Counted from the first letter of the stretch, positions 34,764-43,684 are shown. The stretch: 64,000 nucleotides of DNA from Bacteriovoracaceae bacterium (GCA_020630335.1 JAHDBN010000002.1:124001-188000); one strand, 5' to 3'. A program made the numbers and translations. Notes: generated by a model from the letters alone, not told the origin.

Positions 34764-35459
34764 TTATTCCTTAATTATTAATTTATATCCAATCCCACGT
34801 ATTGTTTGAATTTCTATCATATGATTTGGATCTGTTTCAGTCCATTTTCTTAGTTTTACAATGTAATTATCAACAGTTCTATTTGACGGGAAACTATCTT
34901 CACCCCAAATAGAGTTAATGATTTGATCTCTAGACAAAACTTTGCCTCTGTTTATATAAAGACTTTCTAATATCGCACATTCTTTCTGACTTAAATCAAT
35001 GAAAGATTTATCGGCTGCTTGAACTTGATATCTAGAAAAAAAGATTTTTAACTTTCCAAGGCCTATTTCATCTGGAAGATTTTTCAACTTCTGATGGATT
35101 TGTAAAATACGATCTAAACGTAACTCTAGTTCTTTTAGCTCAAATGGTTTTACTATATAATCTTGAGCTCCTAGTTCTAAACCTTTTAATCTTGTTTGTG
35201 GGTCATTTAGTGCAGAAAAAAATAAAAACAGAGCTTCCGGATTTATTGTTCTCATTTCTTTCGCGAGATCAAGGCCATTACCATCGGGAAGGCCAATATC
35301 TAGAAGACTTATTTTTATACTATTAGTATTTTCTTTAAAAAAATGAAGAGCATCTTTGTAAGTCTTAAATAAATAAGATGCATGGCCCTTAGACTTTAAA
35401 TAATCATTTAGAATTTCACCTAAGGAATTTTCATCTTCTACTATTAATAACTTATGCAT
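34764..35459 (-). CDS. OmpR-family response regulator
   Basis: An N-terminal receiver domain has the acidic pocket E8-D9, phospho-acceptor Asp54 in LLDIGLPDG, a Ser/Thr near 86 and the Lys of VKPFE. The C-terminal winged helix (about 130-231) has SQKECAILE and the SNRTVDNYIVKLRKW recognition region. It is encoded directly after the histidine kinase (8-base overlap) and inside the hem operon. It probably controls genes related to haem, metal or redox state; the target is not visible. Confidence 0.93.
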   Translation of the reverse strand: MHKLLIVEDENSLGEILNDYLKSKGHASYLFKTYKDALHFFKENTNSIKISLLDIGLPDGNGLDLAKEMRTINPEALFLFFSALNDPQTRLKGLELGAQDYIVKPFELKELELRLDRILQIHQKLKNLPDEIGLGKLKIFFSRYQVQAADKSFIDLSQKECAILESLYINRGKVLSRDQIINSIWGEDSFPSNRTVDNYIVKLRKWTETDPNHMIEIQTIRGIGYKLIIKE

Positions 35460-36351
35460 CGCTTACCTTAAAACATAATTTGAAAGAAATCTTGTCCTTA
35501 TTTGAAATTGTAAATGTTCCTCCCATCTTTTCAACAAATTGTTTTATCAGATATAAGCCAATACCTGTTCCTTGGTGAGAGTTATGCTTATAAAAGAGAT
35601 TTGCGAGCTTTTTATCTTCACCTTTGAAAACTCCACCATCACTATAGATCATAGCTAGTAAATTATTCTCTTTTTTTAAAGTGATGTTAATGTTTTTTTC
35701 TTTAGAGTGCTTAATGCTATTTTCTATAAGATTTCTGATAATGATCTTTAAAGCATATCTATCGCTTAAAATATCTGAAGATTCTGTCTCTTCATCAATT
35801 GTATAATTTAAACTTTTATCAGGATGTTTTGTGAGAATACTTTGTATAAATCTTTTTAAATTAATACTTTCATAATTTAATTCACCAGATAACTCCATCT
35901 TGGATAAGTGCATAATATTATCAAACCTATCTTCTAACTCATAACTTCCAGAATTAAGAAAATCTAAACTTTTATTTATTTGCTCATTGCTTTTATCTTT
36001 TAGGAGATCAGATAAAAACTGAGACTGAAGACGAATATTAGCAATAGGAGTTTTTAGCTCATGAGTAAGACTAGCGAAAAATTTTTGAAGGCTAGTCGAA
36101 TTTTTATGATCTCTAAGAAATAAAAATAGGACTGCACTAGTTGTGATGGTTAAAAGTGCTAGGAAAAAGCCTCCTTCCCAGCGGAGCATTCTATAAAAGT
36201 TTGATGAAAAAATATTTGATATTTGTTCGTTATCAATATGATTAGCTAAAGTGAAAGCTATATAAAGCCACCAAATCCCCATTGTAAGTACAATAAGCAA
36301 CCATGAAACAGTAGCAATATAAAGCCATTTACGATTATTTTTTAATTCCAT
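35452..36351 (-). CDS. Sensor histidine kinase
   Basis: Two membrane helices (about 10-33 and 60-79) flank a short periplasmic loop of about 25 residues. A DHp domain has the H-box SLTHELKTPIANI (His97), followed by the N-box RNLIENSIKHS and the G-box GTGIGLYLIKQFVEKMGG. The sensor loop is too small for a folded ligand domain, so it may sense membrane or redox cues through the helices. It overlaps hemL by 10 bases and the regulator by 8. Confidence 0.93.
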   Translation of the reverse strand: MELKNNRKWLYIATVSWLLIVLTMGIWWLYIAFTLANHIDNEQISNIFSSNFYRMLRWEGGFFLALLTITTSAVLFLFLRDHKNSTSLQKFFASLTHELKTPIANIRLQSQFLSDLLKDKSNEQINKSLDFLNSGSYELEDRFDNIMHLSKMELSGELNYESINLKRFIQSILTKHPDKSLNYTIDEETESSDILSDRYALKIIIRNLIENSIKHSKEKNINITLKKENNLLAMIYSDGGVFKGEDKKLANLFYKHNSHQGTGIGLYLIKQFVEKMGGTFTISNKDKISFKLCFKVSDA

Positions 36352-37595
36352 AATCTCTTTTTCAAATCTTCTATTACTTCATCAGTGTGAGCAGAGCTAA
36401 CAAAGCCAATTTCATAAGCATTAGGAGAAAGATAAATCCCTTTAGGAATAAAAATATTATTTAATTTATTAAAATCCGCATTTAAACTCGTAGGGATTCT
36501 ATCTACACTTCGTACGGGCTGCTCACTAGAAACCAACCAAAATAATGACTCTTTATGAACAATTTTATGATTTGTATGTTGATCAATCCATTCTTTTAGT
36601 ACAGCAACTATTTTTTCAGTTTGAGTGTGAAGATTCGTATAAAAGTCATCCTCGGCTAATTGTTTGAGATTCGCTAATCCTGCACACATAGCAACAGGAT
36701 TTGCACTTAAAGTACCAGCCTGATAAACACCTCCAATAGGAGCTAGATGTTCCATTATTTCTTTTTTTGCAGCGATTGCTCCTACCGGCATACCACCACC
36801 GATGACTTTACCATAAGTCACAATATCAGGTTCTATTCCAGTTTTCTCAGCCATACCTCCAAAAGAAATTCTAAAGCCAGAAATAACTTCATCAAAAATT
36901 AAAAGAGCATTGTTTTTTTGACAGATTTCTTTTACGAATAATAAAAAATCTTGGTCTTGTTCTAGTAGGCCATAATTAGCTGGTAGAGGTTCAATAATGA
37001 GACCAGCTATATCATTATTTTCTTTGAAACATTTTTCCAAGGCTTCTTTATCTCCAAGATTAACAATCAATGTATCTTTTGATGTATTAGGAGTTACTCC
37101 CAGTGAAGAAGCTTCAGCTGTTCCAGCAAGACCTGAACCAGATTTGATAAGCATAGAATCAACGTGGCCATGATAACAGCCATTGAATTTGATAATTTTA
37201 CTTTTGCCACTTACTCCGCGGGCAAGCCTTAAAGCTGTCATAACAGCTTCTGTTCCAGAGCTTACAAAGCGAATTTGATCTATAAATGAAATTCTTTCTA
37301 CAATAAACTTTGCAAGATCAAGCGAGTACTTTTCACACGCGCCGTAAGTCCATCCTTTATCAACTGCACCAAGTATGGCCTCTCTTACTTTTGGGTTTTT
37401 ATGTCCAAGAATTAAAGGACCAAAACTCATACAGAAATCAATATACTGTTTACCTTCCTCGTCCCAAATATAAGCACCTTCAGATCTATTCATAAACCTA
37501 GGTGTAAGATCAAGTCCTTTGAAACTTCTGACTGGAGAATGCACTCCTCCTGGGATATATTTCTTTGCTTCTTCAAAAAGTGTCGTGTTATTCAT
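36342..37595 (-). CDS. hemL: Glutamate-1-semialdehyde 2,1-aminomutase
   Basis: PLP enzyme of the C5 pathway that makes 5-aminolevulinate. The PLP Lys is K263 in TYGKVIGGGMPVGA, with FDEVISGFR upstream and the YHGHVDSMLIKSGSG substrate loop. The N-terminus IPGGVHSPVRSF is diagnostic. Length 417 fits. It lies between the HemC gene (8-base overlap) and the histidine kinase. Confidence 0.97.
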   Translation of the reverse strand: MNNTTLFEEAKKYIPGGVHSPVRSFKGLDLTPRFMNRSEGAYIWDEEGKQYIDFCMSFGPLILGHKNPKVREAILGAVDKGWTYGACEKYSLDLAKFIVERISFIDQIRFVSSGTEAVMTALRLARGVSGKSKIIKFNGCYHGHVDSMLIKSGSGLAGTAEASSLGVTPNTSKDTLIVNLGDKEALEKCFKENNDIAGLIIEPLPANYGLLEQDQDFLLFVKEICQKNNALLIFDEVISGFRISFGGMAEKTGIEPDIVTYGKVIGGGMPVGAIAAKKEIMEHLAPIGGVYQAGTLSANPVAMCAGLANLKQLAEDDFYTNLHTQTEKIVAVLKEWIDQHTNHKIVHKESLFWLVSSEQPVRSVDRIPTSLNADFNKLNNIFIPKGIYLSPNAYEIGFVSSAHTDEVIEDLKKRLWN

Positions 37596-39099
37596 GATCT
37601 AATCCTAGCAATTCTTTATGGCTTGAAAGTTCTATGTGTTTAATTTTATTTTTCTTGAACTCATCGTGCGTTTTTCCTTTCCCTGTGAAATGTACAATAT
37701 CATTTGTACGGAGGAAATCGAAGCGATCTAGGTAGATTTGATACTGCTTAAAGCTTGTCCAATAAAAATACTGGCAATTTCTTAAATTTTCTTCAAATTC
37801 CTTTGAGATCTCAGTTGTTTTTCTCTCATAAGAAGGAATAATCTCACCAATTTCACTAACGGAGTCTTTGTGAGTGAAGACTTGCCATTGATTTTTAAAG
37901 TTAGCAAGGTAATTAAAAGTTCTAGAATCCATGAATTTTTTTAGTGATTTTTCACCTTCTATGCTTGCTGCTCCATGGCACCAGTAGTTCTTTTTCACTA
38001 GAGCTCTCATGGAGTGAGTGCCAGCAGCAAATATTAGTCCTTCGTGCTTATAGTTTGAAAAGTTTTCTAAAGCATGATTTGTTGCTAAAAAACTATTCTG
38101 GCTGGTTCCTGAATTTTGTATCACAGGACTTTTGGTAATGAGTTCATCAAAGCAATGATTTTGAACTTGAGATGACATTCCGATAAAGATGTTTTTACTT
38201 TTTAAGTCTAGAGTATTAGAAGAAATACTTTTTCTAATACTCTTATTATCTAGAGTTTTACCTGATAGAAAAAGTGAAGAATCTAACTTGTAAATTCCCA
38301 TGGGTAAATAACAGCTGCCACCATATTCTTGAAAGATTTTTTTCTCTTCATAAATATTTTGCTTCGTTTTTTCATCATTTAACTCAGAGAGCATTGAGTA
38401 GATATCTTGGCTTTTTTCTAAACACTCAACAATTAAAGCGCCTTGGCTAGCTGCAGGAGTGTGATATTGAACCGGAAGAAGAACAAATTCGAGCTGGTCT
38501 GCATACTCTTTGAAAAAATCCTGGCCTTCTTCTAAGTAAGTAACTCTTTCAAGTCCTGCGGCTGCAAGTATAATCGAATCATACTCACCAGAAAGGAGCT
38601 TTTTAATACGAGTATCAATATTACCTCGTAAATTTTTATTCTCAATCTCTACACCTTTTAATCCGGGAACAAATAAAGGAAGATGCTCACTTTGAGTAAT
38701 TCTTCTAGGAGAACTCGAGCCAACACTGAATTTTTTAAATTCATTATTTAAAAGTTTTAATTTTGTTTTTTTAGAACATAAAAAAATATCATGAGGTAAA
38801 GCTCTAGGAAGAACAGCCGCGGTTGTAATCCCTTTTGGTCTTATTAAACCAAGATCTTTTCCTGAATGAATGACAAGATCTATAGATTCTTCTAGAAGAG
38901 CTGAGTCGAGCTCTTTAGTAAAGAAGTCTTTGCCTTCTAATTCATGCAATGGCCTATCTTGAATAATATCACCTTGGGTTTTAATCGTTTTGATTTGAAA
39001 ATTACGATTAGGAATATTTTGTTCTAACAAGTACTTAAGAAAGTTAGCTTGAGATCTGGCGAGGAGACTGCCCCGCGTTCCTATTATCACTGGCTTCAT
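37588..39099 (-). CDS. hemC: Porphobilinogen deaminase with HemD-like extension
   Basis: Builds the linear tetrapyrrole hydroxymethylbilane from four porphobilinogens. The first 300 residues have GTRGSLLARSQ, GSSSPRR (127-133) and the dipyrromethane-binding Cys263 in YGGSCYLPMG. The C-terminal 200 residues (YWTSFKQYQIYLDRF, VHFTGKGKTHDEFKK) look like a divergent uroporphyrinogen-III synthase. HemC is about 310 aa, so this protein (503 aa) is probably a HemC-HemD fusion. Start ATG 39099 follows AAGGAAGG; it overlaps hemA by 56 bases. Confidence 0.88.
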   Translation of the reverse strand: MKPVIIGTRGSLLARSQANFLKYLLEQNIPNRNFQIKTIKTQGDIIQDRPLHELEGKDFFTKELDSALLEESIDLVIHSGKDLGLIRPKGITTAAVLPRALPHDIFLCSKKTKLKLLNNEFKKFSVGSSSPRRITQSEHLPLFVPGLKGVEIENKNLRGNIDTRIKKLLSGEYDSIILAAAGLERVTYLEEGQDFFKEYADQLEFVLLPVQYHTPAASQGALIVECLEKSQDIYSMLSELNDEKTKQNIYEEKKIFQEYGGSCYLPMGIYKLDSSLFLSGKTLDNKSIRKSISSNTLDLKSKNIFIGMSSQVQNHCFDELITKSPVIQNSGTSQNSFLATNHALENFSNYKHEGLIFAAGTHSMRALVKKNYWCHGAASIEGEKSLKKFMDSRTFNYLANFKNQWQVFTHKDSVSEIGEIIPSYERKTTEISKEFEENLRNCQYFYWTSFKQYQIYLDRFDFLRTNDIVHFTGKGKTHDEFKKNKIKHIELSSHKELLGLDHE

Positions 39100-39976
39100 G
39101 AGCCTTCCTTTTATGTAAACTTTCTCGAAACCAAGCAATTCTTTTTTCACTAAGTTTCATGATTTCTTCATGTGCTTTATTAATTTTTGATGCTTTTTCT
39201 TCATTGGCGATAGCACCTAATTCATAAATTTTTTCTAAATTATAAAAATTATTTTTTTTGTATTTTGTATCAATATTAATTTCGGGGTCACCTAAATCAA
39301 TGAAGTAATTGTTATCTGAAGCCCAGTGCTCAAAAAAAGAATCATCAAGGATATGATCTTGGGTACCTATAGTATTAAAAATAAAATCATAGTCTTGATA
39401 TTTTTCTAAGTCCTTCCAAGGAATTAAATCTACTTGGTGTTTTTTAGATAAATTTTGAGATACTTCTAGATTTCTAGCAGATAGATGAAGAGTCGCTTGT
39501 TTTTTGAACTGATTGATTAGATCCTCAGCCAGCATACCGGAACCTAAAATTAGAACTTTCGAAGATCTATCTAGATAATTCTGGATAAGTTTCTTAGAAA
39601 GTGCGGCATAAGTTTTTTGAGAAATACCTAGTAGGTAGTTAGATCTTATGTATTTTTGATCCTGTAACGCTTTTTGAAGAGCTATGACTATTTCATGATT
39701 TCTATTATTAAGAGCTAGATATTGAGTTAATGCTTCTTTGAATTGGCCAACAATTTCATTCTCTGCAATGAGTCGACTCTGTAGGCCACAAATAACTTGC
39801 AAAAGATATGTATAGGCCTTTTGTCCTATATAGCATTCATAATGTTGAGATATGTCAGTAAGCTCTTCAGTGGTAATTAATAGGCTTCTTTGACAGGTAT
39901 TTAACTCAAAAGAGTATTCTTTTTTTCTGTTAAATTTTGAATTTAAATTATATAAATACAACATTACAAGGCTCAT
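39044..39976 (-). CDS. hemA: Glutamyl-tRNA reductase, short form
   Basis: Reduces glutamyl-tRNA to glutamate-1-semialdehyde with NADPH, the first haem step. The active-site Cys lies in FELNTCQRS, with GLQSRLIAENEIVGQFKEA matching the conserved region. A Rossmann motif VLILGSGMLAEDL follows. It is only 310 residues against about 420 usual: the first N-terminal strand and much of the C-terminal dimerisation helices are reduced. The start could be ATG 39976 or ATG 39964; neither has a clear SD. First gene of the haem operon. Confidence 0.85.
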   Translation of the reverse strand: MSLVMLYLYNLNSKFNRKKEYSFELNTCQRSLLITTEELTDISQHYECYIGQKAYTYLLQVICGLQSRLIAENEIVGQFKEALTQYLALNNRNHEIVIALQKALQDQKYIRSNYLLGISQKTYAALSKKLIQNYLDRSSKVLILGSGMLAEDLINQFKKQATLHLSARNLEVSQNLSKKHQVDLIPWKDLEKYQDYDFIFNTIGTQDHILDDSFFEHWASDNNYFIDLGDPEINIDTKYKKNNFYNLEKIYELGAIANEEKASKINKAHEEIMKLSEKRIAWFRESLHKRKAHEASDNRNAGQSPRQISS

Positions 39977-40082
39977 TATAGTAGTGCATCACTAAGGTAT
40001 TGTCATGACTATGTAGAAGCTCAAGACTACCCTTTGTTAGGCATGCCAAACAAAGATTAAGAAATAAAAGGCTAAATGATTA

Positions 40083-40343
40083 ATGACTTCTTTTGTCAGG
40101 AAAATTAAAAACGCTTTATTAACGGTCGATTCTAAGATCGATCAAGAGCTTAAGTTTTTCTTTAGACATTGGGGGAAAAGTAAATTCATGATGGCAATGA
40201 GTAAAAAAGCTCAAGTATTAGGCTTGGAAAAACTTTTTCTAAAAGGGCCTAAGGCATTTTTTTACTTCTTTATGTTTTATCTTATAAGAGACTCAATTCT
40301 TTATATTATTATACCGATATATTTTTCAAAGCTTATAAATTAA
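40083..40343 (+). CDS. Small membrane protein (86 aa)
   Basis: A basic amphipathic N-terminal half (RKIKNALLTVDSKIDQELK) is followed by one or two hydrophobic helices near the C-terminus (FFYFFMFYLIRD, ILYIIIPIYF). It lies 34 bases before the PlsB-like gene on the same strand, so it may be a cofactor or a membrane anchor for it. No family recognised and no strong SD. Confidence 0.55.
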   Translation: MTSFVRKIKNALLTVDSKIDQELKFFFRHWGKSKFMMAMSKKAQVLGLEKLFLKGPKAFFYFFMFYLIRDSILYIIIPIYFSKLIN

Positions 40344-40377
40344 GGTTCAAACAACTTTAGCTGAAGAGTAAGAAAAT

Positions 40378-42144
40378 TTGGAAGGTATGAAAAAACATTT
40401 TTGGAGTTATCCAAAGTTAAAAGAGCTTTTGGAGAAACATCCTGAGGATAAAAATAAGATACAAGATATCTTTGATGAGATCCATGGTGAGTTTAACGAA
40501 AAACTTGTTTCAAGAACTTCTAAGTTTTTTGATAAAACCTTTAGAAAGCTTTATGACCAAGTAAATCTCCAAGTTCCTTTTGACTTTGACTTAGATGAGC
40601 TTCAAAAAAAGCATCATATCATTTTAGTTCCAAATCATCAGTCTCATGCAGATTATCTTGCTATTACTTATCTTTTCTATAAAACATTTAAAAAAGCTCT
40701 TTATGTAGCTGGTGGGATAAATTTAAATATTTTCTTATTTGGTAGGTTTTTTAGAAAAACAGGAGCATTTTTTATAAGAAGATCCTTTTCAAAAGATATT
40801 CCTTATAGAACTTCTTTCGAAGCTTATGTCTATGCATTATTAAAATCTGATCGAATCTTAGAATTCTTTTTTGAAGGAGGGAGATCAAGAACAGGAAAAC
40901 TTTTAGCTCCTCGTTATGGACTTTTTCAAATTCTTCTAGAAACACATTCTCTTACTGATAAAAAAAAGAGTTTGTTATTTGTTCCTGTTTCTATTGCTCA
41001 TGAGCATGTACCTGAAGAAAAAGCACACTCTCACGAATTGGGAGGAGGGATTAAGAAAAAAGAAAAAGCTGCTCAGGTATTAAAGATCTATAAACTTTTT
41101 AATAAAAAACTTGGAAGTATTCATGCAACTTTAGGAAAAGGAATAGAGGTAAAAGAAATTTCAAACCTAAGAGCTGATACTCAAAGGTTAGCTTTTGCTT
41201 GCTTTAAAACTGTTGGCAAAAACATGCCAATTACTCCAACCTCACTTTTGTCTTTAATTTTACTAGATGCTCCAAGCGGGGTAACGAATTGGGAAAGTAT
41301 AGAATCTAAGGCCAAAGAAATTATTACTTATTGTAAAAGGTTTTTGATTCCATTAACACCATCTCTTTCTGAGAGCTTTGAGAATTCTAAAAATAATATT
41401 TTAGAAGCTCTGAATATTTTAATTAGTAATAAGAAAGTAGAAGTTTTAAAGAATGAACACTTAGGAGAAATCTTTTATTCTGTAAAAAAGAAAGAGAGAA
41501 TTCATTTATTATACTTTAAGAACATGATTCTTCATCATTTTGTTTTACCAGCAATTATGAATACAGTTCTCTATCAATTAAAAGAAAGAAAAATTTCCAA
41601 TGTAGAAGAATTAACTGATTTATTATTAGAAAAAAGAAGCGAGCTTCTTTTTGAATTCTATCTACCAAGTAATCAAGAATTATTAGCAAATGCATTAGAA
41701 ATTATGTCTTACTCAACAGGAAGAGAGATTGAAAACCTCTCTGAAGTTGTAAAACTAACGGATGATGATGTAGATCAAATAACGTCTAAGATTAATGTTT
41801 TTTCTAGTGGCTTATCTTATATTAATGAATGTTATTATTTAGCTGCAAAAGCTTTGGATCATTTGAGGAAAAAAGAGTTTACTCTTGAAAAGTTTACTAA
41901 GATCGTAAAAGAGATTTATACAATAGAGCTAAAACATGGACGTATGGTTCAATTTGAAGAGAGCTTTTCTGTTCCAGTTGTTAAAAGTGCACTAAATTTT
42001 TATAAATATAAAGGTTGCCTAGTAGGGCATGATGATAAATTTAAAGTTGTTGATATCGACTCGGTTTTTGAGCTGAAAAAAAGATTCGCTGAGGATCTGA
42101 ATATTAATTTGATCATGAATTTATCAAAGAGTGCGCAGGATTAG
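40378..42144 (+). CDS. PlsB-like glycerol-3-phosphate acyltransferase (588 aa)
   Basis: The acyltransferase box I is NHQSHADYLAI (His87-x4-Asp92), followed by GGINLNIFLFG, FIRRSF, and EFFFEGGRSRTGKLL, then VPVSIAHEHVPEE. These match the PlsB class, which acylates the sn-1 position of glycerol-3-phosphate. At 588 residues it is about 200 shorter than E. coli PlsB. The start is TTG 40378 (poor SD) or ATG 40387, whose GGAAGG is too close. Possibly paired with the 86-aa membrane protein. Confidence 0.85.
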   Translation: MEGMKKHFWSYPKLKELLEKHPEDKNKIQDIFDEIHGEFNEKLVSRTSKFFDKTFRKLYDQVNLQVPFDFDLDELQKKHHIILVPNHQSHADYLAITYLFYKTFKKALYVAGGINLNIFLFGRFFRKTGAFFIRRSFSKDIPYRTSFEAYVYALLKSDRILEFFFEGGRSRTGKLLAPRYGLFQILLETHSLTDKKKSLLFVPVSIAHEHVPEEKAHSHELGGGIKKKEKAAQVLKIYKLFNKKLGSIHATLGKGIEVKEISNLRADTQRLAFACFKTVGKNMPITPTSLLSLILLDAPSGVTNWESIESKAKEIITYCKRFLIPLTPSLSESFENSKNNILEALNILISNKKVEVLKNEHLGEIFYSVKKKERIHLLYFKNMILHHFVLPAIMNTVLYQLKERKISNVEELTDLLLEKRSELLFEFYLPSNQELLANALEIMSYSTGREIENLSEVVKLTDDDVDQITSKINVFSSGLSYINECYYLAAKALDHLRKKEFTLEKFTKIVKEIYTIELKHGRMVQFEESFSVPVVKSALNFYKYKGCLVGHDDKFKVVDIDSVFELKKRFAEDLNINLIMNLSKSAQD

Positions 42145-42235
42145 CATCTATTTGTTTAGCTCGAGATAAGTTCTTGAAAGAGAGCGTTATAGAAGGTATT
42201 TTTTTTAACAGGGCCATATAGTGGTTCATATCTAT

Positions 42236-42249
42236 GGAGGTAGAGTATT
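42236..42249 (+). promoter_or_regulatory. infC ribosome site and AUU start
   Basis: GGAGG (42236-42240) is followed by a 6-base spacer and an AUU codon at 42247 in frame with IF3. A strong SD with a rare AUU start is the known IF3 autoregulation device: IF3 discriminates against AUU, so its own excess shuts down translation. Confidence 0.85.
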
Positions 42250-42858
42250 TCAAGAGGTTATAAGGGAAGAAGAGGTGGAGCTAGAGATACTGGCCCTAAA
42301 ATTAATCATAGAATTTCAGCTACAGAAGTAAGGTTGATTGGTGATGATGGTGAACAGTTTGGTGTTGTTTCAATTATGGAAGCAAGACGAATTAGCGATG
42401 ATCGAGGATTAGATTTAATTGAAGTTTCTCCTAACGCTAAGCCACCTGTTGTAAAACTTATGGACTATGGGAAGTATAAGTACCGTCAGCAAAAGCAAGC
42501 CAGTGAACAAAAGAAAAAACAAGTAAAGGTAGATGTTAAAGAAATTAAATTCAGGCCTAATATTGATGTTCACGATTTAGATGTAAAAATGAAAAAAGCT
42601 GCTCAATTTCTAGGGCAGGGTGATAAAATCAAACTTCTTATGCAATTCAGAGGGCGAGAAATGGCCCATAAGCATATTGGAAAAGATAAATTTCAGACAA
42701 TTATTGATCGAATTCTTGAGATGGGAGCAGTCGTTGAGTCTCAGCAGAAAATGATGGGAAATCGAATCATTGCTATGGTTGGGCCTTCTAAGAAAGCACC
42801 TGCTAAGAAGCCTGTGGCGAAACCTCCTAAGACTGAAGAAGTTAAGGCTGAGTCTTAA
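42247..42858 (+). CDS. infC: Translation initiation factor IF-3, AUU start
   Basis: IF3 binds the 30S subunit and proofreads the start codon. From AUU 42247 the protein begins SRGYKGRRGGARDTGPKINH, then RISATEVRLIGDDGEQ, which restores the conserved N-terminal segment; the first in-frame TTG is at 42334, 29 codons downstream, and would cut it. VSPNAKPPVVKLMDYGKYKY and the C-terminal domain EIKFRPNIDVHDL are typical. 203 residues, with a short Lys/Ala/Pro tail. Followed by an unusual gene instead of rpmI. Confidence 0.95.
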   Translation: MSRGYKGRRGGARDTGPKINHRISATEVRLIGDDGEQFGVVSIMEARRISDDRGLDLIEVSPNAKPPVVKLMDYGKYKYRQQKQASEQKKKQVKVDVKEIKFRPNIDVHDLDVKMKKAAQFLGQGDKIKLLMQFRGREMAHKHIGKDKFQTIIDRILEMGAVVESQQKMMGNRIIAMVGPSKKAPAKKPVAKPPKTEEVKAES

Positions 42859-43007
42859 GAGATAAAAATCAAAATACTCCTAGTAAAATGGAAATATATT
42901 TTATTGTTAATAAAATCATTCTCGTATTGATTCTGTAAAATTTACATGCACATCTAGCAATTTCTCCATGAAATGATATGGTGCGTTGTCAGTATAAAGG
43001 AGAATCT

Positions 43008-43325
43008 ATGAAGGCACTTATTTTAATTTCTTTAGCTTTAGGATTAGGGAATACTTATGCAAATAGTGAAGTGTGTGGTCGAGTTAAAAACTTAAAGCAT
43101 ATCTCTGTTGGTAAGTATTACAAGGCCAACAAAGTGAAAGATAACTACATTGAATTTAATCTTTGTGGGAGTGATGTGGTTTACAAGACCTTGAATGTGA
43201 GTGAGATAGCCCTTTTAAAGCTTGCTTATATGAAAGATACAGATCTGTGTATAGATCAAGAAGTTATCACTTCTAAAACAAGAGAGAAGTGGACTAAATC
43301 TAGAACTTTAAGACTAAAAGACTAG
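43008..43325 (+). CDS. Small exported protein inserted before rpmI (105 aa)
   Basis: AAGGAG lies 5 bases before ATG 43008. The leader KALILISLALGLGNTYA is a Sec signal, likely cut after Ala18. The mature part has three cysteines (VCGRVK, LCGSDV, DLCID) and many Lys residues, suggesting a small disulfide-bonded periplasmic protein. It splits the usually contiguous infC-rpmI-rplT order. Function unknown. Confidence 0.65.
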   Translation: MKALILISLALGLGNTYANSEVCGRVKNLKHISVGKYYKANKVKDNYIEFNLCGSDVVYKTLNVSEIALLKLAYMKDTDLCIDQEVITSKTREKWTKSRTLRLKD

Positions 43326-43341
43326 CAACTAATCTCTAGTA

Positions 43342-43368
43342 AACTGGCTCTTCGCTATAGGGCCAGTT
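43342..43368 (+). terminator. Hairpin after the 105-aa gene
   Basis: AACTGGCTC / GGGCCAGTT pair over 9 bp (one T-G) around a 9-base loop, 17 bases after the stop. The downstream bases (CTTAAGAATATT) lack a clear T-run, so it is a weak terminator or a processing signal that separates this gene from rpmI. Confidence 0.5.
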
Positions 43369-43403
43369 CTTAAGAATATTCACTCTTACTGCACCCAGTC
43401 ACT

Positions 43404-43432
43404 TTGACAAAATGTTCCAAAATCAATAAAAA
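43404..43432 (+). promoter_or_regulatory. Sigma-70-type promoter of rpmI-rplT
   Basis: A consensus -35 TTGACA (43404-43409) is separated by 17 bases from a -10-like TAAAAA (43427-43432), about 36 bases before the rpmI start. Together with the upstream hairpin it suggests that rpmI-rplT are transcribed independently of infC. Confidence 0.55.
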
Positions 43433-43467
43433 TAGCAAATCAATAATTATTAAATAAGGTAGCAGTT

Positions 43468-43665
43468 ATGCCAAAAATGAAAACTAAAAGATCAGCAGCT
43501 AAAAGATTTAAAGTTACAGCTTCTGGTAAGATTAAAGTTAAAAGAGCAAATTTAAGACATATTCTAACGAAGAAATCTACTTCTTATAAAAGAAGTAAAC
43601 GAAAGGCGCTTTATCTCGCACCTTCTGATATGTCTAATGCACTTAAGTGTTTAGGACTTAAGTAA
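43468..43665 (+). CDS. rpmI: Ribosomal protein bL35
   Basis: 65 residues with the hallmark [20 protein letters not shown] start and [20 protein letters not shown] core. Structural 50S protein near the L-shoulder; highly basic, normal length. AAGG precedes the ATG. It is followed 74 bases on by rplT in the usual order. Confidence 0.97.
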   Translation: MPKMKTKRSAAKRFKVTASGKIKVKRANLRHILTKKSTSYKRSKRKALYLAPSDMSNALKCLGLK

Positions 43666-43684
43666 GTTATATTAGTTATTCATG

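Noticed and set aside
42898-42916. All-AT 8-bp inverted repeat after infC
   Set aside because: Too weak to terminate on its own and expected by chance in this AT-rich DNA.
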